Source of the DNA: Blautia parvula
GTDB lineage: Bacteria; Bacillota; Clostridia; Lachnospirales; Lachnospiraceae
Reading direction: 5' to 3'
NCBI RefSeq assembly: GCF_020215665.1
Contig: NZ_CP084061.1
Coordinates: 3,456,501-3,520,500, forward strand
Length of the DNA: 64,000 nt
A program made the position numbers and the translations under genes. This document shows, piece by piece, positions 34,867 through 42,869 of this stretch; within the stretch, counting starts at the first letter, position 1; each line of letters begins with the position of its first letter. The notes under the pieces are model-generated. The model did not search any database, was not told the DNA's origin, and worked only from the letters and a program-made list of their open reading frames with translations.

Positions 34867-36270
34867 TTAACTTTTTTTCTCTTTCGGAATTCGGAAGGTA
34901 AATCTGCTTCCCCTGCCCGGCTCACTTACAGCCTGTATTGTCCCCTTATGCACACTTATGATCCACTGCACCATGGAGAGCCCCAGCCCTGAGCTGCTGA
35001 CATTGCCCTGCGAGCTGTCGTTATTGTTCTGTGAACTCCCGTTATTACTCCGCGAGCTGTCGGCCCGGTAAAAACGTTCCCAGATGTGTGGCAGATCCCG
35101 GGCACTGATCCCAATTCCGTCATCTTCCACATATCCGGTAACCGTATCCTCATCTTCCCAAAGCCCCATATGGATGCAGCCTCCCTCTTTCCCATATGTG
35201 ACCGCATTCTGAAGAAGGTTGAGCCAAAGGCGGATCAGCAGGGTTTCATCTCCACGCACCATGATATCGGGGCTGATTGCCGTTTCCAGCCGTATCCCTT
35301 TAGCCGCCGCAATACCTTCCATCTCCGCTGCTGCCATCTGGGAAAGCCCGGTAAAGTCCAGTATCTCCATTGTCACCTTCTCACGGCCCTGGTCTGCTCT
35401 GGACAGGAGAAGAAGCTGGGAGATCATCCGTGACAGGCTGTCTGCTTTTCTCTGGATAACCGTGATTTCCTCCCGCACCTCCCCGGAAAGCCCGTCACGG
35501 GCAAGAAGGGCATCACACTGCATCAGAATAACGGAAAGAGGGGTGCGCAGCTCATGGGAAACATCCGAAGTGAACTGTTTCTCACGTTTCATACTGTCTT
35601 CAATCTGCCCAAGCAGACTGTCAAAAGTGGAGGCAAGGCGGTATATTTCATCCCTTCCCTCCCCCAGTCCGATCCTTCTGGACAGATCCTCCTCCTCCCG
35701 GATGGCACGGACTGTCTCCGTTATATGGGCCACCGGACGAAGTGTTCTTCTTGTCATAAAGTACCCCAATACGGCAGTGAGCACCACCAGAAGCGGAAGA
35801 CAGATAAGCGCCAGGCGCAGGGTGATACGGAAACTCTCCTCCGCATCTGTTATGGAAATGATTCCTCTCACCATCAGGTTCACATTCTCTTCCGGCGCAT
35901 AGGACATATCAAGGACATAATATTCCACGCTCCCGGTCTTCTGTCTCCGCACCTGACCGTCCCGAAAATCCATGGACTGGTCAAATCCGTAAGGGATCTT
36001 GCCGTACAGCAGTGTTCCATCCATATCATACACAGAGAGATACACGCCGTTTTCCAGCTCCAGGATATCCGAGTCAAAATCCAGCCTTCCATCCTCCCAG
36101 TCAATGTCATCAAAAGCTCCGGTCACACTTTCCCGCAGCCGGTTCTGGACAGAACTTAGTATCTCCCTGTTGCTGAGAGAAAACAGGACCGCCAGTACTG
36201 CACAGATATTCACGGTCATCAGAACTGTATAGAGAATCGTCAGTTTTTGTTTCAAAGACAGATTTTTCAT
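34867..36270 (-). CDS. sensor histidine kinase of an OmpR-type two-component system
   Basis: 467 residues. A first membrane segment (about 10-30), an extracytoplasmic domain (to about 155) and a second membrane segment come first. A HAMP region follows, then the DHp helix with DVSHELRTPLSVIL (phospho-acceptor His). The HATPase domain has N, G1 (VEDDGIGIS) and G2 (SSGLGLSMV) boxes. A Ser/Asn-rich insert (NNGSSQNNNDSSQGN) sits in the ATP lid and is unusual. It overlaps the regulator gene by four bases. It resembles kinases paired with PepSY proteins, but the signal is unknown. Confidence 0.93.
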   Translation of the reverse strand: MKNLSLKQKLTILYTVLMTVNICAVLAVLFSLSNREILSSVQNRLRESVTGAFDDIDWEDGRLDFDSDILELENGVYLSVYDMDGTLLYGKIPYGFDQSMDFRDGQVRRQKTGSVEYYVLDMSYAPEENVNLMVRGIISITDAEESFRITLRLALICLPLLVVLTAVLGYFMTRRTLRPVAHITETVRAIREEEDLSRRIGLGEGRDEIYRLASTFDSLLGQIEDSMKREKQFTSDVSHELRTPLSVILMQCDALLARDGLSGEVREEITVIQRKADSLSRMISQLLLLSRADQGREKVTMEILDFTGLSQMAAAEMEGIAAAKGIRLETAISPDIMVRGDETLLIRLWLNLLQNAVTYGKEGGCIHMGLWEDEDTVTGYVEDDGIGISARDLPHIWERFYRADSSRSNNGSSQNNNDSSQGNVSSSGLGLSMVQWIISVHKGTIQAVSEPGRGSRFTFRIPKEKKS

Positions 36271-36941
36271 ATGGGTTCCCTCAGAACATACCCGGCACCC
36301 CGTACCGTATGGATGAGTTTTGGCTCAAATCCCTCGTCAATCTTCTTCCGCAGATACCGGATATAGACATCAATTACATTGGATCCCCCCGCGTAATCAT
36401 AATTCCAGATATGCTGTTCCAGCTTCTCCCTGGACAGAACAATGCCCGCGTTCTGTATCAGATATCTGAGCACGGCAAATTCTCTGGACGAAAGGGTAAT
36501 CTCCTTCTCTCCTCTGAAAACACGGCGGGTATCCAGATGCACATGCAGGTCCGCCACAGAGCACACGCTGCTCTTTTCCTTCTCAGGCTTCCGCAGCATG
36601 ACGCGTATCCTGGCGGAAAGCTCCTCAAAGGCAAAGGGTTTTACCAGATAATCATCCGCCCCCAGATCCAGCCCTCTCACCCGGTCCTCCACGCTGTCCC
36701 TTGCGGTGAGAAGCAGCACCGGCGTGGTGTCCTTTTTCCTCCGCATGGTTTTCAGAACCTCCAGCCCATCCATCTTCGGCATCATAATATCCAGTATCAC
36801 CGCATCATAACGGGCACAGGCCAGACAGTCCAGTGCCTCCTCCCCGTTGGTACAGGCGTCCACGCTGTAGCTCTCAGCGGTCAGCTTTTTCACCAGCAGG
36901 CGGTTCAGATCACGTTCATCCTCAGCGATCAATATACGCAT
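36267..36941 (-). CDS. OmpR-family response regulator
   Basis: 224 residues. The receiver domain has DE at 9-10, the phosphorylated Asp in YDAVILDIMMPKMDG (Asp51 region), T in LLLTARD and K in LVKPFAFEEL. A winged-helix domain follows, with TLSSREFAVLRYLIQN and VDVYIRYLRKKID. Translationally coupled to the kinase through an ATGA overlap. The PepSY lipoprotein gene lies 101 bases after the kinase and is a plausible target. Confidence 0.95.
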   Translation of the reverse strand: MRILIAEDERDLNRLLVKKLTAESYSVDACTNGEEALDCLACARYDAVILDIMMPKMDGLEVLKTMRRKKDTTPVLLLTARDSVEDRVRGLDLGADDYLVKPFAFEELSARIRVMLRKPEKEKSSVCSVADLHVHLDTRRVFRGEKEITLSSREFAVLRYLIQNAGIVLSREKLEQHIWNYDYAGGSNVIDVYIRYLRKKIDEGFEPKLIHTVRGAGYVLREPI

Positions 36942-37008
36942 CCTGTCACCTCTACTTTCCTATGATGTACCCTGCCGCTGCCCGGAGAACTTTCCTTTCA
37001 TCTCCGTG

Positions 37009-37281
37009 TCATCTGCTGTACCACATCCATCCCGCCGCAAGCAGGACCTGGACAGCCAGGATAAGGGGCAGTCCCAGCCTGAATTTTTTGTGCAGGGTCT
37101 TATGCCGGAAGAAATCCATGCCGCAGACAGCTCCCACAGAACCGCCAAGTACGGCCAAAAGCAGGAGCGTGGACTCGGGTATCCGGTACTTTTTATGTTT
37201 TGCCTTCCACTTGTCCATACCAAACATGGCAAAAGACACCACGTTTATGACAAGCAGCCAGGCGGCTATGAATTTTATCAT
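37009..37281 (-). CDS. DUF1294 small membrane protein
   Basis: 90 residues with three hydrophobic segments and the family pattern MFGMDKWKAKH, RIPESTLLLLAVLGGSVGA and FRHKTLHKKF. Function unknown. It overlaps the asparaginase gene by four bases, so the pair is co-translated. Confidence 0.85.
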   Translation of the reverse strand: MIKFIAAWLLVINVVSFAMFGMDKWKAKHKKYRIPESTLLLLAVLGGSVGAVCGMDFFRHKTLHKKFRLGLPLILAVQVLLAAGWMWYSR

Positions 37282-38291
37282 TCCATCTCTTTCTCAGGTA
37301 TTTTGATCTCACCTGCCAGATTTTTATAGAACATCTCCTCGATTTTCTTTCTTTCCCAGTGTTTGCCCAGTATCCACATAACCTTGGTGACAATGGCCTC
37401 TGTGCTCATATCATATCCCTGGAAAGCACCGGCCTTGAGAGCCGCTTTGCCGGTCTCATATACGGAAAGGTTGCTGCCCTCATAAGGACACTGGCTTTTC
37501 ACTACAACAATCATTCCCTTGTCGATCACCAGGCGCAGCTCGTCCAGCACCTCGGAGGACAGAGTGGGAATCCCTCCCATTCCAAATGCCTCTATGATCA
37601 GTCCCCGGTACCCCTGTTCATACAGAAACTGAAATATCTTACCGTCAAATCCCGGTACCAGCTTGATGAGAAAGACCTTCTTCTCCAGCCTCCGCTCCAG
37701 AACGCAGGGGCCTGACGGGGCCGGAATGATATTTTTATAGATTTCCAGTCCCCTGGAATCCACCTCACCCACATAGGGATAATTGATACTCTCAAAAGCG
37801 TGGAAACTTCTCGTGCGCATCTTGCTGGCCCTGGTCCCCAGCATGATTTTTCTGTCAAATGCCAAAAATACGCCGGGCATGCCGCTGCCTGCCATATGGA
37901 TAGCACATCTGCAGTTCTCCACCGCATCCGCCAGAGGATTTGTAATGGAGAGCTGGCTTCCGGTGATAACTACCGGAATAGGGATATTCAGCAGCATAAA
38001 GGACAGCACAGAGGAGGTGTAAGCCATGGTGTCCGTGCCGTGGAAGATGACGATCCCATCGTATTCCTTATATTTTTCATAGACAGCCTCTGCCATGGCC
38101 TGCCAGTTCTCCGGCTGGATGTTGGCGCTGTCAAGCTGGAACAGTTCGTAGAAATCCACCTCATAAAGGCTTGTGATATCAGAGATATAGGACAGGATAT
38201 CTTTGCTGTTCAATCCGGGCAGCAGGCCGTTTTCGCTGCTGACACAGGCCAGAGTTCCGCCTGTTGTTATTATCAGTATTTTCTTTTTCAT
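37278..38291 (-). CDS. ansA: type I L-asparaginase
   Basis: 337 residues from the ATG at 38289-38291 (AGAGGAAAAG upstream; the longer open frame has no RBS). IITTGGTLA (5-13) carries the first catalytic Thr, and VIFHGTDTMAYTSSVLSFML (about 80-99) carries the second catalytic Thr with its Asp. It lacks a signal peptide, so it is the cytoplasmic type that hydrolyses L-asparagine to aspartate and ammonia. A leader of about 240 bases precedes it. Confidence 0.93.
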   Translation of the reverse strand: MKKKILIITTGGTLACVSSENGLLPGLNSKDILSYISDITSLYEVDFYELFQLDSANIQPENWQAMAEAVYEKYKEYDGIVIFHGTDTMAYTSSVLSFMLLNIPIPVVITGSQLSITNPLADAVENCRCAIHMAGSGMPGVFLAFDRKIMLGTRASKMRTRSFHAFESINYPYVGEVDSRGLEIYKNIIPAPSGPCVLERRLEKKVFLIKLVPGFDGKIFQFLYEQGYRGLIIEAFGMGGIPTLSSEVLDELRLVIDKGMIVVVKSQCPYEGSNLSVYETGKAALKAGAFQGYDMSTEAIVTKVMWILGKHWERKKIEEMFYKNLAGEIKIPEKEME

Positions 38292-38590
38292 TCGTCTTTT
38301 CCTCTTATTTTTTACTGTCCCCCCAGCCACGGGGATATATACATCCCAAAGCAGGATGGAAACCCGGCGGCCAAGGGGAATACTGCCTCAGGAATTTCAT
38401 GTCTTCGGCCTGAAAACACCCCGCGGGGCAGTGATGTGGATAGCGGTCAATATATTTCAGTGTAACGTAACAACAAGCAGTTTTCAATGGATTTTATATA
38501 AAAACCATGCTAATATAGGAAAATAAAGATAAACTTATTACATTCACAACAGGAAATATCAGAAAGAATTCAGAAAACGAGGTGTATAGT
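38292..38590. other. divergent spacer between asparaginase and chorismate synthase
   Basis: About 300 bases. On the minus strand the asparaginase leader holds several short GC-rich inverted repeats (around 38325-38345 and 38415-38425). It also contains a short frame (MKFLRQYSPWPPGF...) that might be a leader peptide. I recognise no riboswitch class. The plus-strand part next to aroC is AT-rich and should contain its promoter. Confidence 0.4.
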
Positions 38591-39697
38591 ATGTATGGTT
38601 CCACATTCGGAAATATATTGAAAATATCGACCTGGGGAGAATCCCATGGTGCGGGGATCGGCGTTGTCATTGACGGCTGTCCCGCAGGACTTCTGCTCTC
38701 CGCGGAAGACATTCAGGCTTACCTGGACCGCAGAAAACCGGGCCAGTCACGTTTTACCACCCAGAGAAAGGAAGCGGACGAGGTAGAAATCCTCTCAGGC
38801 ATTTTTGAGGGGAAGACCACAGGCACCCCCATCTCTCTCATGGTCCGCAACACAGATCAGCGCTCCCACGATTACAGTGAGATCGCCAACTATTACCGCC
38901 CCGGACATGCGGACAGAAATTATGATATCAAATACGGATTCCGGGACTACCGGGGCGGCGGACGCTCCTCCGGGCGTGAGACCATCGGACGTGTGGCGGC
39001 AGGTGCCGTGGCCGCCAAAATACTTGCAGAGCTGGGCGTGGAGATCACCGCCTACACCCTCTCCATCGGCCCTGTCACCATTGACAAGAGCAGATTCGAC
39101 AAGGAGGAGATGGGACGCAATGCCCTCTATATGCCGGACGCAGAAGCCGCGAAGAAAGCCCAGGCATATCTGGAAGGCTGTATGAAGGAAAAAAATTCCT
39201 CCGGCGGTATGGTGGAATGTGTCATTAAAGGTGTCCCCGCAGGTATCGGAGAGCCTGCCTTTGAAAAGCTGGACGCCAATCTGGCGAAAGCCGTCTTTTC
39301 CATCGGTGCGGTAAAATCTTTTGAAGTGGGCGCCGGCATCGCTGCCGCCTCCTCAGATGGTTTACATAATAACGATGCATACCGCATGGACGAAGAGGGA
39401 AATGTAAAGAAAAAGACAAATCATTCCGGCGGTATCACCGGAGGGATCAGTGACGGCGCGCCAATCCTTATACGCGCTGCCTTCAAGCCCACCCCTTCCG
39501 TGGCTGCGGTCCAGGAGACTGTGAACCGCCAGGGGGAGAATATTGAAATATCCATCAAGGGCCGCCATGATCCCATTATTGTACCGAGGGCTGTTGTAGT
39601 GGTGGAATCCATGGCTGCCCTTGTGGTGCTGGATGCCATGCTGGGCAGTATGACCACACGCATGGATGCGGTCAAAGGTTTCTTTAAAAATCTTTAG
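38591..39697 (+). CDS. aroC: chorismate synthase
   Basis: 368 residues starting MYGSTFGNILKISTWGESHG. The ATG at 38591 is preceded by GAGGTG at a normal distance; an in-frame GTG lies nine bases earlier. Family signatures are visible: GESHGAGIGVVIDG, YRPGHADRNYDIKYGFRDYRGGGRSSGRET, GIAAASSDGLHNN and GGITGGISDGAPI. It converts 5-enolpyruvylshikimate-3-phosphate to chorismate using reduced FMN, the last common step to aromatic amino acids. No other aro gene is nearby. Confidence 0.97.
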   Translation: MYGSTFGNILKISTWGESHGAGIGVVIDGCPAGLLLSAEDIQAYLDRRKPGQSRFTTQRKEADEVEILSGIFEGKTTGTPISLMVRNTDQRSHDYSEIANYYRPGHADRNYDIKYGFRDYRGGGRSSGRETIGRVAAGAVAAKILAELGVEITAYTLSIGPVTIDKSRFDKEEMGRNALYMPDAEAAKKAQAYLEGCMKEKNSSGGMVECVIKGVPAGIGEPAFEKLDANLAKAVFSIGAVKSFEVGAGIAAASSDGLHNNDAYRMDEEGNVKKKTNHSGGITGGISDGAPILIRAAFKPTPSVAAVQETVNRQGENIEISIKGRHDPIIVPRAVVVVESMAALVVLDAMLGSMTTRMDAVKGFFKNL

Positions 39698-39811
39698 AAT
39701 TTTTTTCGATTTATACCACGTCACTTTTTAATTTTGATTCCTATACTCAGTATAGTAACAGCAGGAGGACCGCAGCGTAAGCGGCCTTCTGAACACAGGA
39801 GAAGAGATACC

Positions 39812-40525
39812 ATGGAAATGAATCACATTTTAATCGTAGAAGACGACAAGGACATCCGGGAGGCAGTTGCCATTTATCTGAAAAGCCAGGGATATGAAGT
39901 ATTTCAGGCAGGCGACGGCGTAGAAGGGCTGGAGATGCTGGAGCGGGAAGAGATCCATCTCGCAATTGTGGATATCATGATGCCCCGCATGGACGGTATC
40001 ACCATGACCATGAAACTCAGGGAAAAACACGATTTCCCGGTTATCATGCTCTCAGCCAAATCCGAGGAGGTGGATAAGGTTATGGGGCTGAACATCGGCG
40101 CCGATGACTATGTCACCAAACCATTTACCCCAATGGAGCTTATGGCAAGGGTGAACTCTCAAATGCGTCGGTACAAAAGATTCATGGAAAAACTGCAGCA
40201 GAAAGAACAGGAAAACACAGATACCATTTACACCATGGGCGGGCTCGAGCTGAACGAGAGTACCTTCGAGGTGCGGGTAGACGGAGCCCCTGTAAAAATG
40301 ACCCCCATGGAATTCAAAATTCTCCTTCTGTTAATCAAAAATCCTGGAAGGGTATTCTCCGCGGATGAAATTTATGAACGTGTGTGGAATGAACGTGCTG
40401 TGAACACAGAGACGGTCATGGTGCATGTCCGCAACATCCGTGAAAAGATTGAGATCAACCCTAAGGAGCCAAAATATTTAAAGGTGGTGTGGGGAGTTGG
40501 ATATAAAATTGAAAAATTCTCGTAA
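39812..40525 (+). CDS. OmpR-family response regulator
   Basis: 237 residues from the ATG at 39812 (AGGAGAAG upstream). The receiver has EDDKD, the phosphorylated Asp in LAIVDIMMPRMDG and K in YVTKPFTPMEL. A winged helix follows, with KMTPMEFKILLLLIKNPG and ETVMVHVRNIREKIEINPKEPKYLKVVWGVGYKIE. It overlaps the kinase gene by 29 bases. The regulon is not readable. Confidence 0.93.
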   Translation: MEMNHILIVEDDKDIREAVAIYLKSQGYEVFQAGDGVEGLEMLEREEIHLAIVDIMMPRMDGITMTMKLREKHDFPVIMLSAKSEEVDKVMGLNIGADDYVTKPFTPMELMARVNSQMRRYKRFMEKLQQKEQENTDTIYTMGGLELNESTFEVRVDGAPVKMTPMEFKILLLLIKNPGRVFSADEIYERVWNERAVNTETVMVHVRNIREKIEINPKEPKYLKVVWGVGYKIEKFS

Positions 40526-42815
40526 ACTTGCAGTCGTGCTGGTGATCCTCGTCATATTGCTGCCTTCACTGGCTATGATGATCATCCGCCCGCACTATAT
40601 CAAAGGCCAGGGTAATTCTGAGCCGAATTTCAACACTTCCAGCTTCATGAGCACACTTGTGCAATCCAATTATGTGCTCTATGCGGAAGAAAAACAGAGG
40701 GAAAACCAGGCGGCTATGATCCCGTTTGACATCTTTTTCCCTTCTGCAATAAACGACAAACAGACAAAAGAGAACGAAGAGGACAAAAATTCAGGTTCCA
40801 AGTCCAATACTTCCTCCCGGGAAATATCAAAGGAATCCCTGGACGAAGAGAATTTCCCCTCTTCCAAATACAAGAACAGCTACGGAGATGAATACGGAGG
40901 ATACTCTTCAGAGGAAGCCATCATCGCATCCGCCAATGAGATTTCCAACTACTTCTCCAGATGGGAGCATAACTTCTCCACCCTGCGCTCTTATCTTCAG
41001 TATGAAGTGAGGGATGAAAACGGAAAAGTGATAGACTCCAACGCAACAGAGGAACTGGATCCGCTTCTCTCCCAGACAAAGCCCGAGGCGCTGGATAAGA
41101 AATACGCTTTCGGCGCTATTGTCAAATATGATGAGAGCGGAAATGTATCGCAGGCAGAGTTTTTCTACGGAAAACCCGGCAATGCCACACAGCTTCTCAA
41201 CGAACAGGTCCGTCAGAACCCATGTTCCAGCTTTGACGACCAATACGGCATGGATGCGCCTTTCCAGAAACCACAGGGCCGCACCTATATCTATCTGATG
41301 ACAGCAGAAAATCTGGCATCCTTTATGGAAAGCTCAAACGGATATATGGAATACCTGGGCGTTGACACTTACCGCTCAACCGCCGATCTGTCCATTGTCT
41401 TCATTACTCTGCTGGGTCTGGTAGCCGCTGCAGCACTGCTTCTGCCGTTTATCAAACCGCTGCAGCTGGGAGACGAGAAAATATTCCAGGTACCTTTTGA
41501 ACTGGTCTTCATAACAGCCAGCTTTGTTCTGGGATTTTCCCTTTCCATGTCCGTGAACGGCAATACCATGAGCAATGAACCGATTTACAATGTACTGCAC
41601 AGCATCGGTGTACCCAAAGGGCTGGCCTCTGTGCTTCAGTATTTCTGGGGATTCATCGGATGGGCGTTTATCTTTGCAGTGTGCTACTGGGCGGCAGGAT
41701 GTATCAGAACCGTCTTTGTCATAGGACCGAAACGATACATCCAGGAACGGGTGATCATTTACCGCATCTGGCCCTGGGCAAAAGGCACGGTCAAAAACAT
41801 TTACAACAGTATGCTCCATATCAATCTGAAAGATGATACCACAAAAGTTCTGATCAAAGTGGTACTGATCAACTTTATCATACTGGGATTTATCAGTCTG
41901 ATGTGGGTCTGGGGCATCGGAGCACTGATCATTTACTCCCTTGCACTGTTCTTCCTTCTGAGGAAATACTGCAATGACCTGCAGAAACAGTATCACAGAC
42001 TGCTGGACGCAACCAACCAGCTTGCCGAGGGCAACTTGAACGGTACGATTCCTGAGGAACTGGGCGTATTTGAACCGTTCCGCGGCGAGATCACCAAGAT
42101 ACAGAGCGGCTTCAAGAAGGCTGTGGACGAAGAGGTCAAGAGCCAGAAAATGAAAACGGACCTGATCACCAACGTATCGCATGACCTGAAGACGCCTTTG
42201 ACAGCCATCATCACTTATGTGGACCTTCTGAAGGATGAGAATCTGCCGGCCGAGGAGAGACGTCATTATATTGACGTTCTGGAACAAAAATCCACACGGC
42301 TGAAGCTGCTGATCGAGGATCTCTTTGAGATCAGCAAAGCGACCAGCAGAAATGTAACACTGAACATTATGGATGTGGACATTGTAAGTCTGATGCAGCA
42401 GGCAAAACTGGAGCTTCATGATAAGATCGAGGCATCCAACCTGTACTTCCGCTGGCGTCTGCCCGAGGATAAAGTAGTCCTCCCTCTTGACAGCCAGAAG
42501 ACCTACCGTGTATTCGAGAACCTGCTGGTGAACATCACCAAGTACGCCATGCCGCGGACCCGGGTGTATGTGGATATGGAGAATGACGAGAAACGGGTAC
42601 GCATTTCTATGAAGAATATCTCAGCCTCAGAGCTGACCTTCAACCCGTCGGAGATCACCGAACGGTTCGTCCGGGGTGACGCCTCCAGAAATACGGAGGG
42701 AAGCGGGCTGGGCCTGGCGATCGCCAAGAGCTTTGTGGAACTTCAGGGCGGAAGCCTGCAGATTATGGTGGATGCGGATTTGTTTACTGTGGAGATCGTG
42801 TTCCCGAAACCTTGA
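40497..42815 (+). CDS. sensor histidine kinase with several membrane segments
   Basis: 772 residues if translation starts at TTG 40497, which has AAGGTGG eight bases before it; a TTG 12 bases later is an alternative. An N-terminal membrane segment is followed by an extracytoplasmic region of about 250 residues with an acidic Ser/Lys/Glu-rich part. Then come a cluster of four to six hydrophobic segments (about 295-500), a HAMP-like linker, the DHp helix NVSHDLKTPLTAII (phospho-acceptor His) and a HATPase domain ending ASRNTEGSGLGLAIAKSFVEL. Partner of the regulator before it. The large sensor suggests an envelope signal. Confidence 0.9.
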   Translation: MDIKLKNSRKLAVVLVILVILLPSLAMMIIRPHYIKGQGNSEPNFNTSSFMSTLVQSNYVLYAEEKQRENQAAMIPFDIFFPSAINDKQTKENEEDKNSGSKSNTSSREISKESLDEENFPSSKYKNSYGDEYGGYSSEEAIIASANEISNYFSRWEHNFSTLRSYLQYEVRDENGKVIDSNATEELDPLLSQTKPEALDKKYAFGAIVKYDESGNVSQAEFFYGKPGNATQLLNEQVRQNPCSSFDDQYGMDAPFQKPQGRTYIYLMTAENLASFMESSNGYMEYLGVDTYRSTADLSIVFITLLGLVAAAALLLPFIKPLQLGDEKIFQVPFELVFITASFVLGFSLSMSVNGNTMSNEPIYNVLHSIGVPKGLASVLQYFWGFIGWAFIFAVCYWAAGCIRTVFVIGPKRYIQERVIIYRIWPWAKGTVKNIYNSMLHINLKDDTTKVLIKVVLINFIILGFISLMWVWGIGALIIYSLALFFLLRKYCNDLQKQYHRLLDATNQLAEGNLNGTIPEELGVFEPFRGEITKIQSGFKKAVDEEVKSQKMKTDLITNVSHDLKTPLTAIITYVDLLKDENLPAEERRHYIDVLEQKSTRLKLLIEDLFEISKATSRNVTLNIMDVDIVSLMQQAKLELHDKIEASNLYFRWRLPEDKVVLPLDSQKTYRVFENLLVNITKYAMPRTRVYVDMENDEKRVRISMKNISASELTFNPSEITERFVRGDASRNTEGSGLGLAIAKSFVELQGGSLQIMVDADLFTVEIVFPKP

Positions 42816-42824
42816 TACAAATCA

Positions 42825-42866
42825 CCCCGGTACTGCTCATAGACTGCAGTACCGGGGTTTCTTTTT
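42825..42866 (+). terminator. terminator between convergent genes
   Basis: CCCCGGTACTGC (42825-42836) pairs with GCAGTACCGGGG (42846-42857), followed by TTTCTTTTTT. It ends the kinase transcript and probably also acts on the convergent GH2 operon. Confidence 0.88.
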
Positions 42867-42869
42867 TCC

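Noticed and set aside
38292-38540. A riboswitch in the asparaginase leader.
   Set aside because: It has several short GC-rich stems but no arrangement that I recognise as a known riboswitch or T-box.
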